Position numbers and translations under genes: made by a program. From contig CAKQHO010000156.1 of the NCBI GenBank assembly GCA_934234185.1, positions 1-6,347 on the forward strand: a stretch of 6,347 nt of DNA, in the 5' to 3' direction. Under the pieces are notes generated by a model. The model had not been told where the DNA came from. It saw only the letters and a program-made list of their open reading frames with translations, and ran no database searches. Positions within the stretch are counted from its first letter, which is position 1; each line of letters begins with the position of its first letter. Positions 1-5,898 of the stretch are shown here, one piece after another. Source of the stretch: an uncultured Psychrobacillus sp. (lineage in GTDB: Bacteria > Bacillota > Bacilli > Bacillales_A > Planococcaceae).

Positions 1-30
1 CCCCGAGAGTTTAAGTGTATTTATTCGCAT

Positions 31-51
31 AGAACTATCCAAAATAGTTCT
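31..51 (-). terminator. Weak hairpin after the small membrane protein gene
   Basis: Two 7-base arms (AGAACTA and TAGTTCT) enclose a 7-base loop, 14 bases past the stop codon of the gene at 65-406. The position suits a transcription end. There is no T-run after the hairpin on the minus strand, so it may be only an mRNA 3' stabilising structure or chance. Confidence 0.3.
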
Positions 52-64
52 CTATATGCCATTT

Positions 65-406
65 CTAATAATCTAACTGCTTTAAACTCAATAATAAACC
101 GTCATCTGTAATCTTTTTAATTTTGTATAAATTTAACTTTCTGTCAATTATTTTATCCGTTTTATCTTCTTTACTGAAGGAAATTCTTACTGCATTTATT
201 GCATAAATAAGAATTGATAGCACACCTGCACTTCCTAAGGCGACTCCTATACTTTCGTTTTCTGGAGGATGAGTATCCATAATCTTTCTTATGTCTTTAT
301 AATAGTCTCCTTTAATAAGGATATATTCAGATTTTACCTCTAAACCTGCTAATAACTCAGTTCGATTATGTGCTTCATAAGCTTCTATACCGTTCTCTTT
401 GTACAT
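65..406 (-). CDS. Small protein with one predicted membrane segment, function unknown
   Basis: This 113-residue protein is not one I recognise. Residues 1-50 are polar and include IKGDYYKDIRK (31-41). Residues 52-73 form one hydrophobic, glycine- and alanine-rich stretch (ending GVLSILIYAINAV) that could span the membrane. A basic, lysine-rich tail follows (80-113). There is no signal peptidase site, so a bitopic membrane protein is the simplest reading. The ATG at 406 is preferred because AAAGGTGG sits 7 bases before it. A TTG six codons further upstream (424) is in frame, but it would place that ribosome binding site inside the gene. The gene stands alone: the lipoprotein terminator lies about 115 bp upstream and a TATAAT box lies at 436-441. 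That it is a real gene is likely; any function would be a guess. Confidence 0.7.
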   Translation of the reverse strand: MYKENGIEAYEAHNRTELLAGLEVKSEYILIKGDYYKDIRKIMDTHPPENESIGVALGSAGVLSILIYAINAVRISFSKEDKTDKIIDRKLNLYKIKKITDDGLLLSLKQLDY

Positions 407-435
407 AAAAACCCCACCTTTCAAGTGTCATAATA

Positions 436-441
436 ATTATA
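436..441 (-). promoter_or_regulatory. Candidate -10 box for the small membrane protein gene
   Basis: A perfect TATAAT lies about 30 bases before the ATG at 406 and downstream of the previous gene's terminator, which puts the expected transcript start near 429. I see no good -35 box at 16-18 bases and no extended TGn, and the region is AT-rich, so this is tentative. Confidence 0.35.
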
Positions 442-502
442 TGAAGAAAAATAAACTAAAGGTTCGATTTTTTATAATTTTATTTATTCGACTAAACTCC
501 CT

Positions 503-550
503 CAATAAAGAATTCAACAAAAGAGCATTAACCCTCCTTTGGACCAACGC
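503..550. repeat. Copy 1 of a ~49-bp dispersed repeat containing a terminator
   Basis: This block matches 1447-1495 with four substitutions and two short indels. The shared part begins CAATAA(A/G)GAATTCAAC, passes through the A-run and ends GGA(C/T)CAACGC. The conservation extends about 20 bases beyond the hairpin into the GAATTCAAC segment, which is more than two unrelated terminators would be expected to share. Confidence 0.65.
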
Positions 551-552
551 CC
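519..552 (-). terminator. Intrinsic terminator of the lipoprotein gene
   Basis: On the minus-strand RNA, arms 552-541 and 534-523 pair over 12 positions (GGGCGUUGGUCC with GGGUUAAUGCUC) using several G-U wobbles, with a 6-base loop. A TTTT run then follows. On the plus strand the same arms have several A-C mismatches, so the hairpin works only for minus-strand transcription. It begins 25 bases after the lipoprotein stop codon. Confidence 0.7.
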
Positions 553-576
553 AGGTTATTGGTAACTGGTTAGTCT

Positions 577-1305
577 CTATTGGTCGAATAATGATTCTTC
601 TTGTATATCTGTTATTTCAGATTCAATCACGTCTTTTATTTTTTCGTTTCCGATTGCCCCATTATTAAACATATTCGAATCTGTTACATAGATCAGCCTA
701 AATGCTACACCATTCTTCAGTTCAATTTCTAAAAATAATCGTTTTCCGTCCATTTTATCATCCTTATACAAAGTCTCAATATCCTCCAATTTCAATTGAT
801 CCCAAGCATCTAGGAATTTCGTTTTTGAAGGTTGTGAGAATGTGTGTATTCGTTCTCCATCTTCTGTACTTTCAATGTAAATATTTTTCACGAACTTTCT
901 CATTGGTACTAGGTCAGCAGCCGTTTTGGCCTCGATATTGGTATCCACCACATAAGTTTTATCGTTGGCCATCACCAGCAAATCTGACGGATAGCCTTTC
1001 ACCTCATAGATGGGTGTCCCCTCTTCCAAAAACGTGGCATCCCCATTTTCCATCTGGTGATCGCTACAAGCATTATCAGCCATCCTATAGGCAACTTCCC
1101 CAAGCTTCCTGCCCTTTTCAATTGAAATGGGACCCGACTCATCCGCAGAGTCTGGAAACTGGTGTTGGTATTTGATACCGCTAATCTTCAAGACATCCAT
1201 CCATTCAATTTCACCATCAGGACAACTGCCTAAAAAGGAATTGCTGCAAGAGGATAACAAGATTGTGAAGACTAGGATACCAAGCATCTTTTTTAAACGC
1301 TTCAT
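577..1305 (-). CDS. Predicted lipoprotein, function unknown
   Basis: This 242-residue protein carries a clear lipoprotein signal: a basic start (MKRLKK), a hydrophobic stretch (8-17) and the lipobox LSSC with the lipidated cysteine at residue 20. It should be anchored on the outer face of the cytoplasmic membrane. The mature part has two further cysteines (28, in GSCPDG, and 80, in NACSDH) that could form a disulfide. It looks like a soluble mixed alpha/beta domain; I recognise no enzyme or binding motif. The ATG at 1305 is preferred because GGAGGG lies 5 bases before it. The in-frame ATG at 1317 overlaps that ribosome binding site and would only add four residues before the signal peptide. 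The frame is open further upstream to a TGA at 1378-1380, but with no start codon before 1317. The gene appears monocistronic, with its own terminator. Confidence 0.85.
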   Translation of the reverse strand: MKRLKKMLGILVFTILLSSCSNSFLGSCPDGEIEWMDVLKISGIKYQHQFPDSADESGPISIEKGRKLGEVAYRMADNACSDHQMENGDATFLEEGTPIYEVKGYPSDLLVMANDKTYVVDTNIEAKTAADLVPMRKFVKNIYIESTEDGERIHTFSQPSKTKFLDAWDQLKLEDIETLYKDDKMDGKRLFLEIELKNGVAFRLIYVTDSNMFNNGAIGNEKIKDVIESEITDIQEESLFDQ

Positions 1306-1380
1306 AAAACCCTCCATATGACGTGCTTTAGAAAACCTTTGAATTTCTTCAATACCAAATACCTCTAATTCCTTTTTTCA

Positions 1381-1411
1381 CATTCATTATTCTACATAAG
1401 GAAAGTGTCAA
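1381..1411 (-). promoter_or_regulatory. Possible promoter of the lipoprotein gene
   Basis: A perfect TTGACA (-35) lies at 1406-1411, about 100 bases before the lipoprotein start. The expected -10 position has only weak matches (TAATGA at 16 bases or ATGAAT at 18). Either a poorly matched -10 is used, perhaps with an activator, or the TTGACA is chance. Confidence 0.35.
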
Positions 1412-1446
1412 TCCTTCGCATTATTGAGCTAACCTGTCCCATATAA

Positions 1447-1495
1447 CAATAAGGAATTCAACAAAAAAGAGCATTTATCCTCCTTGGATCAACGC
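1447..1495. repeat. Copy 2 of the ~49-bp dispersed repeat containing a terminator
   Basis: This is the partner of 503-550, in the same orientation and likewise downstream of a minus-strand gene. Relative to copy 1 the A-run is two bases longer and the loop one base shorter. The flanking GAATTCAAC segment is identical. Confidence 0.65.
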
Positions 1496-1497
1496 TC
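1463..1497 (-). terminator. Second (distal) intrinsic terminator after the DUF2332 gene
   Basis: On the minus-strand RNA, GAGCGUUGAUCC pairs with GGAUAAAUGCUC (one G-U wobble, one G-A mismatch) around a 5-base loop. TTTTTTG follows immediately. It lies about 75 bases past the DUF2332 stop, behind a first terminator at 1538-1559, and so acts as a back-up. It also insulates the lipoprotein gene from read-through. Confidence 0.75.
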
Positions 1498-1537
1498 CCT
1501 ATAGTTTAAGTACATTTTTCCACAAATTCAGACAGTG

Positions 1538-1559
1538 AAAAAGCCACCCATAGAGTAGC
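1538..1559 (-). terminator. First (proximal) intrinsic terminator of the DUF2332 gene
   Basis: On the minus-strand RNA, GCUACUC pairs with GGGUGGC (two G-U wobbles) around a short UAU loop. A run of five T follows. It starts 12 bases after the DUF2332 stop codon. The stem is short, which may explain why a second terminator follows. Confidence 0.55.
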
Positions 1560-1570
1560 AGCTTCACCAT

Positions 1571-2617
1571 TTACTGAATTGGCATTTGGCTTTTCAAAAA
1601 CCATTCAAACCATCTACCGTGTCCATCTGTTGTAGCTATAGTATTTTTACTCTCAACACCATCCAAATAATAATCAAGATGCAAGTACCTATCTTGAATA
1701 TTATTGTATATATGAAATACGTCCCTATTCCTACCAATACCTTCAACAATTTGCAACAGTTGTTTTTTCTTTTCTACGGGTATCTGGTTAGCAACGTGAG
1801 TATGAAAAATACAAATCACGCTGTCTTCTGAAGTGTTATCAACAAATTTAGGTAACATACTAACCCCATCACCATCATATAAACTCACTGGAACTTCTTT
1901 AATATAACTTGTAGCTTCTTCAAACATACATAATCTCTCTTTATGTTCTGTCCATATTAAGGATTTAAGCCACAATTTCTCATCTTCATCATTTAAATGA
2001 ATTGTATTTAAATCTATACCAATCCTTGCCGATACTGGCGGCGGTGTCGAATGGAGAATCGGAGTATTTTCTCCTTTTATTTGTGCAGTAATATTAAGCC
2101 TGGAATCAAACCTGCCATATATGTCATTTTGCCCGTATGAGTATGAATATTGGTCCCAAAGAAGCTGTAATCCTGCACTCGTTCCAATTTCAATAAGTGT
2201 TAGTGGTTTCTTCACTATCTCATAAATAGTACAAAAAACAGGATAAAGATATGCACATCTTCGTACTTCATTCGTTTGGACAAGTCTAGTCTTGAGAATT
2301 GACTCAATTTCACTCCGATGTTTAAAGCAAAAATCCTTAAAGAATTTATACGATTCCCTATATGACTTTGGATTATTAACTATACTTGGGTAAAATTCTT
2401 TCAATGGGTGGTTCTTACCTTTTAGTAAAAGATAATGTACTGCACCGAATAACAGGTTTGGAATGGGTTGCCCCTCTCCTGCATTACTACAAATTTCTAG
2501 AAGTTCATAATCCTTAGAAATATTTATGGATAGCCATTCGTATAATGGGCTAGATCCTTTACATTCCCTTTCGGCAAAAGCAAAAAAAGATTGTGATAAA
2601 ACTTTGTTATCAACCAA
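1571..2617 (-). CDS. DUF2332 family protein, possible methyltransferase-like fold
   Basis: This 348-residue protein (from the TTG start) matches the DUF2332 family as I know it: an N-terminal helical part with LLFGAVHYLLLKG (55-67) and HPLKEFYP (70-77), the segment LIEIGTSAGLQLLWDQYSY (141-159), a DSRLNI segment (171-176), a TPPPVSARIGIDLN segment (191-204) and a C-terminal VICIFHTHVANQIP (267-280). EIGTSAGL resembles the glycine-rich SAM-binding loop of class I methyltransferases, but activity is not established for this family as far as I know. It is probably cytoplasmic, with no signal or membrane segment. The TTG at 2617 is chosen because GGAAGGGGG ends 8 bases before it. An ATG at 2647 and a TTG at 2662 are also in frame but have poor ribosome binding sites. 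The gene lies 105 bp downstream of the YwqG-like gene with no clear terminator between, so co-transcription is possible. Two terminators follow. Confidence 0.85.
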   Translation of the reverse strand: MVDNKVLSQSFFAFAERECKGSSPLYEWLSINISKDYELLEICSNAGEGQPIPNLLFGAVHYLLLKGKNHPLKEFYPSIVNNPKSYRESYKFFKDFCFKHRSEIESILKTRLVQTNEVRRCAYLYPVFCTIYEIVKKPLTLIEIGTSAGLQLLWDQYSYSYGQNDIYGRFDSRLNITAQIKGENTPILHSTPPPVSARIGIDLNTIHLNDEDEKLWLKSLIWTEHKERLCMFEEATSYIKEVPVSLYDGDGVSMLPKFVDNTSEDSVICIFHTHVANQIPVEKKKQLLQIVEGIGRNRDVFHIYNNIQDRYLHLDYYLDGVESKNTIATTDGHGRWFEWFLKSQMPIQ

Positions 2618-2625
2618 AGAAACTT

Positions 2626-2632
2626 CCCCCTT
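2626..2632 (-). promoter_or_regulatory. Ribosome binding site deciding the DUF2332 start
   Basis: AAGGGGG on the minus strand, preceded by GG, sits 8 bases before the TTG at 2617. It is much stronger than anything in front of the ATG at 2647 or the TTG at 2662, and it would lie inside the gene if either of those were used. Confidence 0.5.
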
Positions 2633-2722
2633 CCATAACAATCTCATAAATTCATTCCGCAATTACTAAAATAAACCCTTTTAAAAAGCCTTTTGTTTGT
2701 CTAACAGTTCCCACGAATGCCG

Positions 2723-3532
2723 TCAGCCGCAATCCCACGTATACAATACACGGGAGAAATCCCGCTTTTTCAAATCCTCTGGACGGATAAAGAAATTGGC
2801 TACCCCAACATCTCCCCACATGATGTCATCAGTTTCTTCCTCGCTGTCAATTTGAAGCAAAAGAACCGAATAGTCTTCATGCTCAGCCGAATCACGTGGA
2901 TCAAATTGCGCAAAGGCGGCATATCCACCGATTTTATGTCCCCCGTTTGAAAACTGTTCATGCCAACTATCCCAAACGGTTTCTTCCTCGTCCTCTGAGA
3001 ACGAAATGTCCAGACGCTCAAACCGATAGTCGGATAACCCAACAATTTCTTCAGACAAGGTAAAAGCAAGGGCATATTCTCTATCCACAGGAAAATACTC
3101 ATCATCGTCGTCCACCGTAAGATGGCTAAAATCGGTACAGAGAAGTGACACGTCTTCGGTGACTGCAGGATGAAAGATCACACGAAAATTCCGCGAATCA
3201 CTTAAGTTATCCCAATTGGAACCCAAACTGCCGTCATCAGGGGTGGAGATGAAAAACTGAAGCATCCCTTCTGTCGGTAAGTCAGAAAGATGCGGGAGAT
3301 GATCCAATCGATATTGTGCCAAAAAGCGAAGGGGATTCCCTTTTTCATCCACAGGGTGAGAGAAGTCTTTTGGAAGGTAGGGGTATCCCCCGAATTTGCT
3401 TTCAAATAAAGCGGGTGTTCCTCTTTGAGTCTGGATGCGAATGAATGGTGCGCGGGATTGTTCAATAGCCTCGCGAAAAGGTTCTAGCACAGGCGGGAGT
3501 TGAATGAGCTGAGTCAAAGGGCATTCCTCCAT
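2723..3532 (-). CDS. YwqG family protein (DUF1963)
   Basis: This 269-residue protein is close in length to Bacillus subtilis YwqG. Family features include KFGGYPYLPKDFSHP (46-60), GNPLRFLAQ (65-73), MLQFFIS (90-96), NFRVIF (115-120), KIGGYAAFAQFDPR (200-213), LLLQIDSE (224-231) and MWGDVGVANFFIRPEDL (238-254) near the end. YwqG-type proteins are soluble, beta-rich and often acidic; their role is unclear, and some relatives sit in immunity-type or polymorphic-toxin loci. Residues 141-145 are an acidic run (DDDDE). I chose the ATG at 3532 (AAAGGA 10 bases before). A TTG at 3517 has a better spaced GGAGG and is a real alternative (264 residues). The frame continues 50 codons upstream to an ATG at 3682 with a good GGAGGG, but that part is hydrophobic, is not family-like, and contains a TATAAT promoter (3576-3584). 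I therefore treat it as non-coding. Confidence 0.85.
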   Translation of the reverse strand: MEECPLTQLIQLPPVLEPFREAIEQSRAPFIRIQTQRGTPALFESKFGGYPYLPKDFSHPVDEKGNPLRFLAQYRLDHLPHLSDLPTEGMLQFFISTPDDGSLGSNWDNLSDSRNFRVIFHPAVTEDVSLLCTDFSHLTVDDDDEYFPVDREYALAFTLSEEIVGLSDYRFERLDISFSEDEEETVWDSWHEQFSNGGHKIGGYAAFAQFDPRDSAEHEDYSVLLLQIDSEEETDDIMWGDVGVANFFIRPEDLKKRDFSRVLYTWDCG

Positions 3533-3687
3533 TGGTTCTCTTTCCTTTGATAGGGAGAGGATTATTTTTACCCATATTATACCAAACGAAAAGGAAGAGA
3601 AAGAGAGGAACGAAAATATTCTGAACCTGCCGAGATTCAGATGATGGATCGGCATAGTTTTCAGATATTTATCGTATTCCATTGGTT
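3528..3687. repeat. 10-bp direct repeats bounding a 140-bp block upstream of the YwqG-like gene
   Basis: The 10 bases TCCATTGGTT (plus strand) occur at 3528-3537 and again at 3678-3687, exactly 150 bp apart. Each copy contains an ATG on the minus strand, so 150 bp (50 codons) keeps the two starts in frame. The block between holds the extended -10 promoter. It could be a small insertion with a target duplication, or chance. Confidence 0.4.
3576..3584 (-). promoter_or_regulatory. Extended -10 promoter of the YwqG-like gene
   Basis: TGGTATAAT is a perfect TGn-TATAAT extended -10 element, which in Bacillaceae can work with a poor -35. The -35 position (TCTTTC at 17 bases) is indeed poor. Transcription would begin near 3569, leaving a leader of about 37 bases before the ATG at 3532. 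This supports the downstream start for that gene. Confidence 0.55.
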
Positions 3688-3846
3688 ACCCTCCATAGTG
3701 ACAAGTATCACTACATCTTTATTTCAACTTTCAGGATGTTTTATCCTTCTTCCGCTATCTAAACTATACGTTTTATGTAATCAGACTTTCGTTACATGCA
3801 ATTAGTACATAACTATAGAATCCGCGTTTCTCTCGTAAGAATACTA
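3688..3846. other. Intergenic stretch with two small inverted repeats and no gene
   Basis: I see no open frame with a ribosome binding site here. TAGTGA and TCACTA face each other across 6 bases at 3696-3713, directly before the GGAGGG in front of the ATG at 3682. ATGTAA and TTACAT face each other across 11 bases at 3775-3797. Either could be an operator for the YwqG-like gene, but short inverted repeats are common in AT-rich DNA. Confidence 0.3.
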
Positions 3847-3879
3847 ACGGGTATTAATCCTTTTTGGATCAATACCCGT
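3847..3879 (-). terminator. Long hairpin, likely terminator of the repressor-efflux operon
   Basis: On the minus-strand RNA, two 14-base arms pair completely (ACGGGUAUUGAUCC with GGAUUAAUACCCGU, one G-U wobble) around an AAAAA loop. On the plus strand the same arms carry one A-C mismatch, which favours the minus strand. The following bases (TAGTATTCTT) are only moderately T-rich. It lies about 190 bases after the efflux gene stop, with no better terminator in between. Its inner core (TTGATCC, loop, GGATTAAT) resembles the terminators at 519-552 and 1463-1497. Confidence 0.5.
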
Positions 3880-3896
3880 CATGTGAACGCAATTTT

Positions 3897-4019
3897 ATGA
3901 AATTTTTTAAGGATGGCTCCAAAGGAAGAGAGTTGTCATGACTGCCATTGATGAATAGCCTGGTCGTTGAAGGATATAACGAGAAGATTTTCTGCGATGA
4001 ATGTAGATTCTCTGAATAA
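3897..4019 (+). pseudogene. Possible remnant of a small plus-strand gene, interrupted by one stop
   Basis: One plus-strand frame reads MKFFKDGSKGRELS, a TGA at 3939-3941, then LPLMNSLVVEGYNEK and IFCDECRFSE before a TAA. The two halves share one frame, and their composition is like a real charged protein with a CxxC pair (CDEC) near the end. No ribosome binding site precedes the ATG. Minus-strand frames across the same stretch are also fairly open, which weakens the case. I do not recognise a family. A decayed gene or chance are both possible. Confidence 0.3.
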
Positions 4020-4070
4020 CTTAGACAAAGACCATTGTCTGACATGGGAAAGAAATTTAGCTCTCACTAT

Positions 4071-5318
4071 TCATTTAGAATCACTCGTAACGGCGGGTGT
4101 TTGAAATGTTACTTTTCCCTGTTTCTTTGTAACAACGACTCCAAATAAGCCGCTTATGGATAATAATATTGATGCTAGGATAAACCCAATTGCTAAAGGT
4201 GCATGTTCAGTAATCCAACCTGAAAGCAACTGAGAGATAGGCACTGCCCCAAAAGATGCGAGCGCAACTATACTCATTGTCCTGCCGAGCTTATTCATTG
4301 GAACATGAGCTTGTATTTGTGAAGTCATGATGACACCTGAGATACCATTTAATATACCTACGATACATAAGATAGTTAACACTACCCATAGAGAAGGAAT
4401 AGCGATTAGAAATAAGATAGCACCTTGAAATATTTCAAGAAAATAATAGGAACGAATGGTCTTATATTTCCTTTTTACTTTTGAAACAATGACCATTCCT
4501 ATAAGGGATCCTATACCGAAAGCCGCCATAACGATTCCCACCTGAGAGCTGCCTAGACCTAAACTCTCCTTTGAATAGACGGGTAATATAACCTGCAAGG
4601 GTCCGACAACTGCTAGCCCCCCTATTAAATCAACTAATAATAACGTTCTAAGCCATTTAACACTCCACACCTGCTGAAACCCTTCTGAAACATCTTTAAG
4701 AATGGTTGACTTCTTCATTTTAGGAAGTGTTTGTTTATTAATTTTTATAAACATGCCTGTCAACGAAGCTATAAGATAGGATAGCGAATTGGCAATGAAG
4801 ACAATAGTGACACCTGAATACGCGATTAACAGACCGGCTAGAGGAGGACCTATAAACATAGCTATCTGCGAGATTGACTGCACCCCAGCATTCGCTCTTT
4901 CCAAATCCTTCACTTCCACAATTGAAGGGACAATTGAACTGAAGGCCGGGTAAAAAAATCCACTTATCACTCCTGATAAAGAAAGCAAGAAATAGAGAAA
5001 TGGAAAAGTTAAGGAATCGATCATCATACATACGACTAATATTGCCGTTATGATAAACCGAAATAAATCTGTCGTCCAGATAACGGTTTTAGCGTTTAAA
5101 CGATCAACCACTACTCCACCCCATAATAAAACAAGAATCCGGGGTACCATTAAACAAAACTGAGACAGGGCTACTTCCATTCCCCCGCCACCCATTTCAA
5201 ATATCAGATAAATAATCGCCATCTGTTTAAATCCATCACCAACTGTTGATAACGATTGCCCGAAGAAAAACAAGGAAAAGTTTTTGTTTAAAAGCAAGGA
5301 ATTCTTTAAAATGTTCAT
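4071..5318 (-). CDS. Major facilitator superfamily efflux transporter
   Basis: This 415-residue protein, of normal length for the superfamily, appears to have 12 hydrophobic segments in two six-helix halves, with a basic linker around 192-206 (INKQTLPKMKK). Motif A of the first loop is present as GGVVVDRLNAK (67-77). The segments PAFSSIVPSIVEVKDLERAN (124-143) and FIGPPLAGLL (155-164) place it with the MefA-like/MFS_3 drug-efflux group, proton-driven exporters in the cytoplasmic membrane. The substrate cannot be told from sequence; macrolides, other drugs or a metabolite are possible. Its ATG overlaps the TGA of the upstream repressor gene in ATGA and has no strong ribosome binding site of its own, which points to translational coupling. 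With a repressor as first gene, substrate-induced export is the likely logic. A macrolide-specific call would be overreach. Confidence 0.9.
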   Translation of the reverse strand: MNILKNSLLLNKNFSLFFFGQSLSTVGDGFKQMAIIYLIFEMGGGGMEVALSQFCLMVPRILVLLWGGVVVDRLNAKTVIWTTDLFRFIITAILVVCMMIDSLTFPFLYFLLSLSGVISGFFYPAFSSIVPSIVEVKDLERANAGVQSISQIAMFIGPPLAGLLIAYSGVTIVFIANSLSYLIASLTGMFIKINKQTLPKMKKSTILKDVSEGFQQVWSVKWLRTLLLVDLIGGLAVVGPLQVILPVYSKESLGLGSSQVGIVMAAFGIGSLIGMVIVSKVKRKYKTIRSYYFLEIFQGAILFLIAIPSLWVVLTILCIVGILNGISGVIMTSQIQAHVPMNKLGRTMSIVALASFGAVPISQLLSGWITEHAPLAIGFILASILLSISGLFGVVVTKKQGKVTFQTPAVTSDSK

Positions 5319-5893
5319 TTTTCATGACCATCAGAAGTAGATTTCCTTTGAGACGCTAGATGAAAAAAGTAACTAAGTGAATAAAGCGAAGTAGCCTCAT
5401 CCTTTTCATCATTCGTTCGTGATGCCTCTACAATTTCATTGATTGAAGCAAAATGTTCATTGATTAAATCTATTTCTTCTTTATTCAACCAAGCCTGTTG
5501 CTGGAAGATTTGCGCAAAAGGAATGACACCCTCATAATAATCAATACTTTCAAGGAGATCTTGATACGTTGCATGAAAAGTAGATTCATAGAGCATATGT
5601 TGATCTGCTTTAGATAATTCTAAAGCAGATGATAATCGAAAAGAACGTGCTGCTGCCATATATTTTTTCTCGATTATCGAACCCTTAACTTCTTCCTTTG
5701 TAAGTTGAATAATTCCGGCATTTAAAAGCTCTTTTACATGAAAATGTACTTTTGGTGCCGATTCACCTAGCTCATCGGCAATTTGTTTATTACTTAGCTC
5801 TCTAGATGTTAAAACATTCAGAATGCGCTGTCTTAATGGATGTGATAGTGCATGTAGCTGCTCTGCTGTTTCGATAATCATTTCGTATTTCAT
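5315..5893 (-). CDS. ArsR-like winged helix-turn-helix transcriptional regulator
   Basis: This 192-residue cytoplasmic protein has an N-terminal winged-helix domain. The hallmark ALSHPLRQRILNVL is at 15-28. The helix-turn-helix is around 33-56 (LSNKQIADELG, then recognition helix SAPKVHFHVKEL), followed by AGIIQL and a wing at 65-80. The C-terminal 110 residues are mostly helical and may serve for dimerisation and ligand sensing. There is no cysteine at all, so the classic ArsR/SmtB metal-thiolate site is absent and an organic ligand is more likely than arsenite or cadmium. It lies directly upstream of the efflux gene and overlaps it by four bases, so it is probably a local repressor that also controls itself. 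The ATG at 5893 has GGGAGAG 10 bases before it. Candidate operators lie at 6156-6173 and 6200-6220. Confidence 0.88.
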   Translation of the reverse strand: MKYEMIIETAEQLHALSHPLRQRILNVLTSRELSNKQIADELGESAPKVHFHVKELLNAGIIQLTKEEVKGSIIEKKYMAAARSFRLSSALELSKADQHMLYESTFHATYQDLLESIDYYEGVIPFAQIFQQQAWLNKEEIDLINEHFASINEIVEASRTNDEKDEATSLYSLSYFFHLASQRKSTSDGHEK

Positions 5894-5898
5894 ACTAT

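Noticed and set aside
702..1175. Plus-strand 157-codon open frame opposite the lipoprotein gene
   Set aside because: It is the shadow of a well-supported lipoprotein gene: its composition is unnatural (rich in His, Pro, Trp and Tyr) and it has no ribosome binding site.
1318..1377. Open frame upstream of the lipoprotein start (reading KKELEVFGIEEIQRFSKARH)
   Set aside because: It is protein-like and in frame, but there is no start codon in it and it would bury the lipoprotein signal peptide. At most it is a fossil of older coding sequence.
2650..2722. Promoter or terminator between the YwqG-like and DUF2332 genes
   Set aside because: TAGACA resembles a -35 box but nothing at 16-18 bases resembles a -10. 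The CTTTTTAAAAG palindrome is too AT-rich and short for a terminator.
3533..3682. N-terminal extension of the YwqG-like gene from an ATG at 3682
   Set aside because: The in-frame extension has a good ribosome binding site but is hydrophobic and unlike the family, and a perfect extended -10 promoter lies inside it. The protein from 3532 already has the usual family length.
4023..4040. Inverted repeat AGACAA/TTGTCT just after the efflux gene as its terminator
   Set aside because: The stem has only six AT-rich pairs and no T-run follows on the minus strand. The hairpin at 3847-3879 is far stronger.
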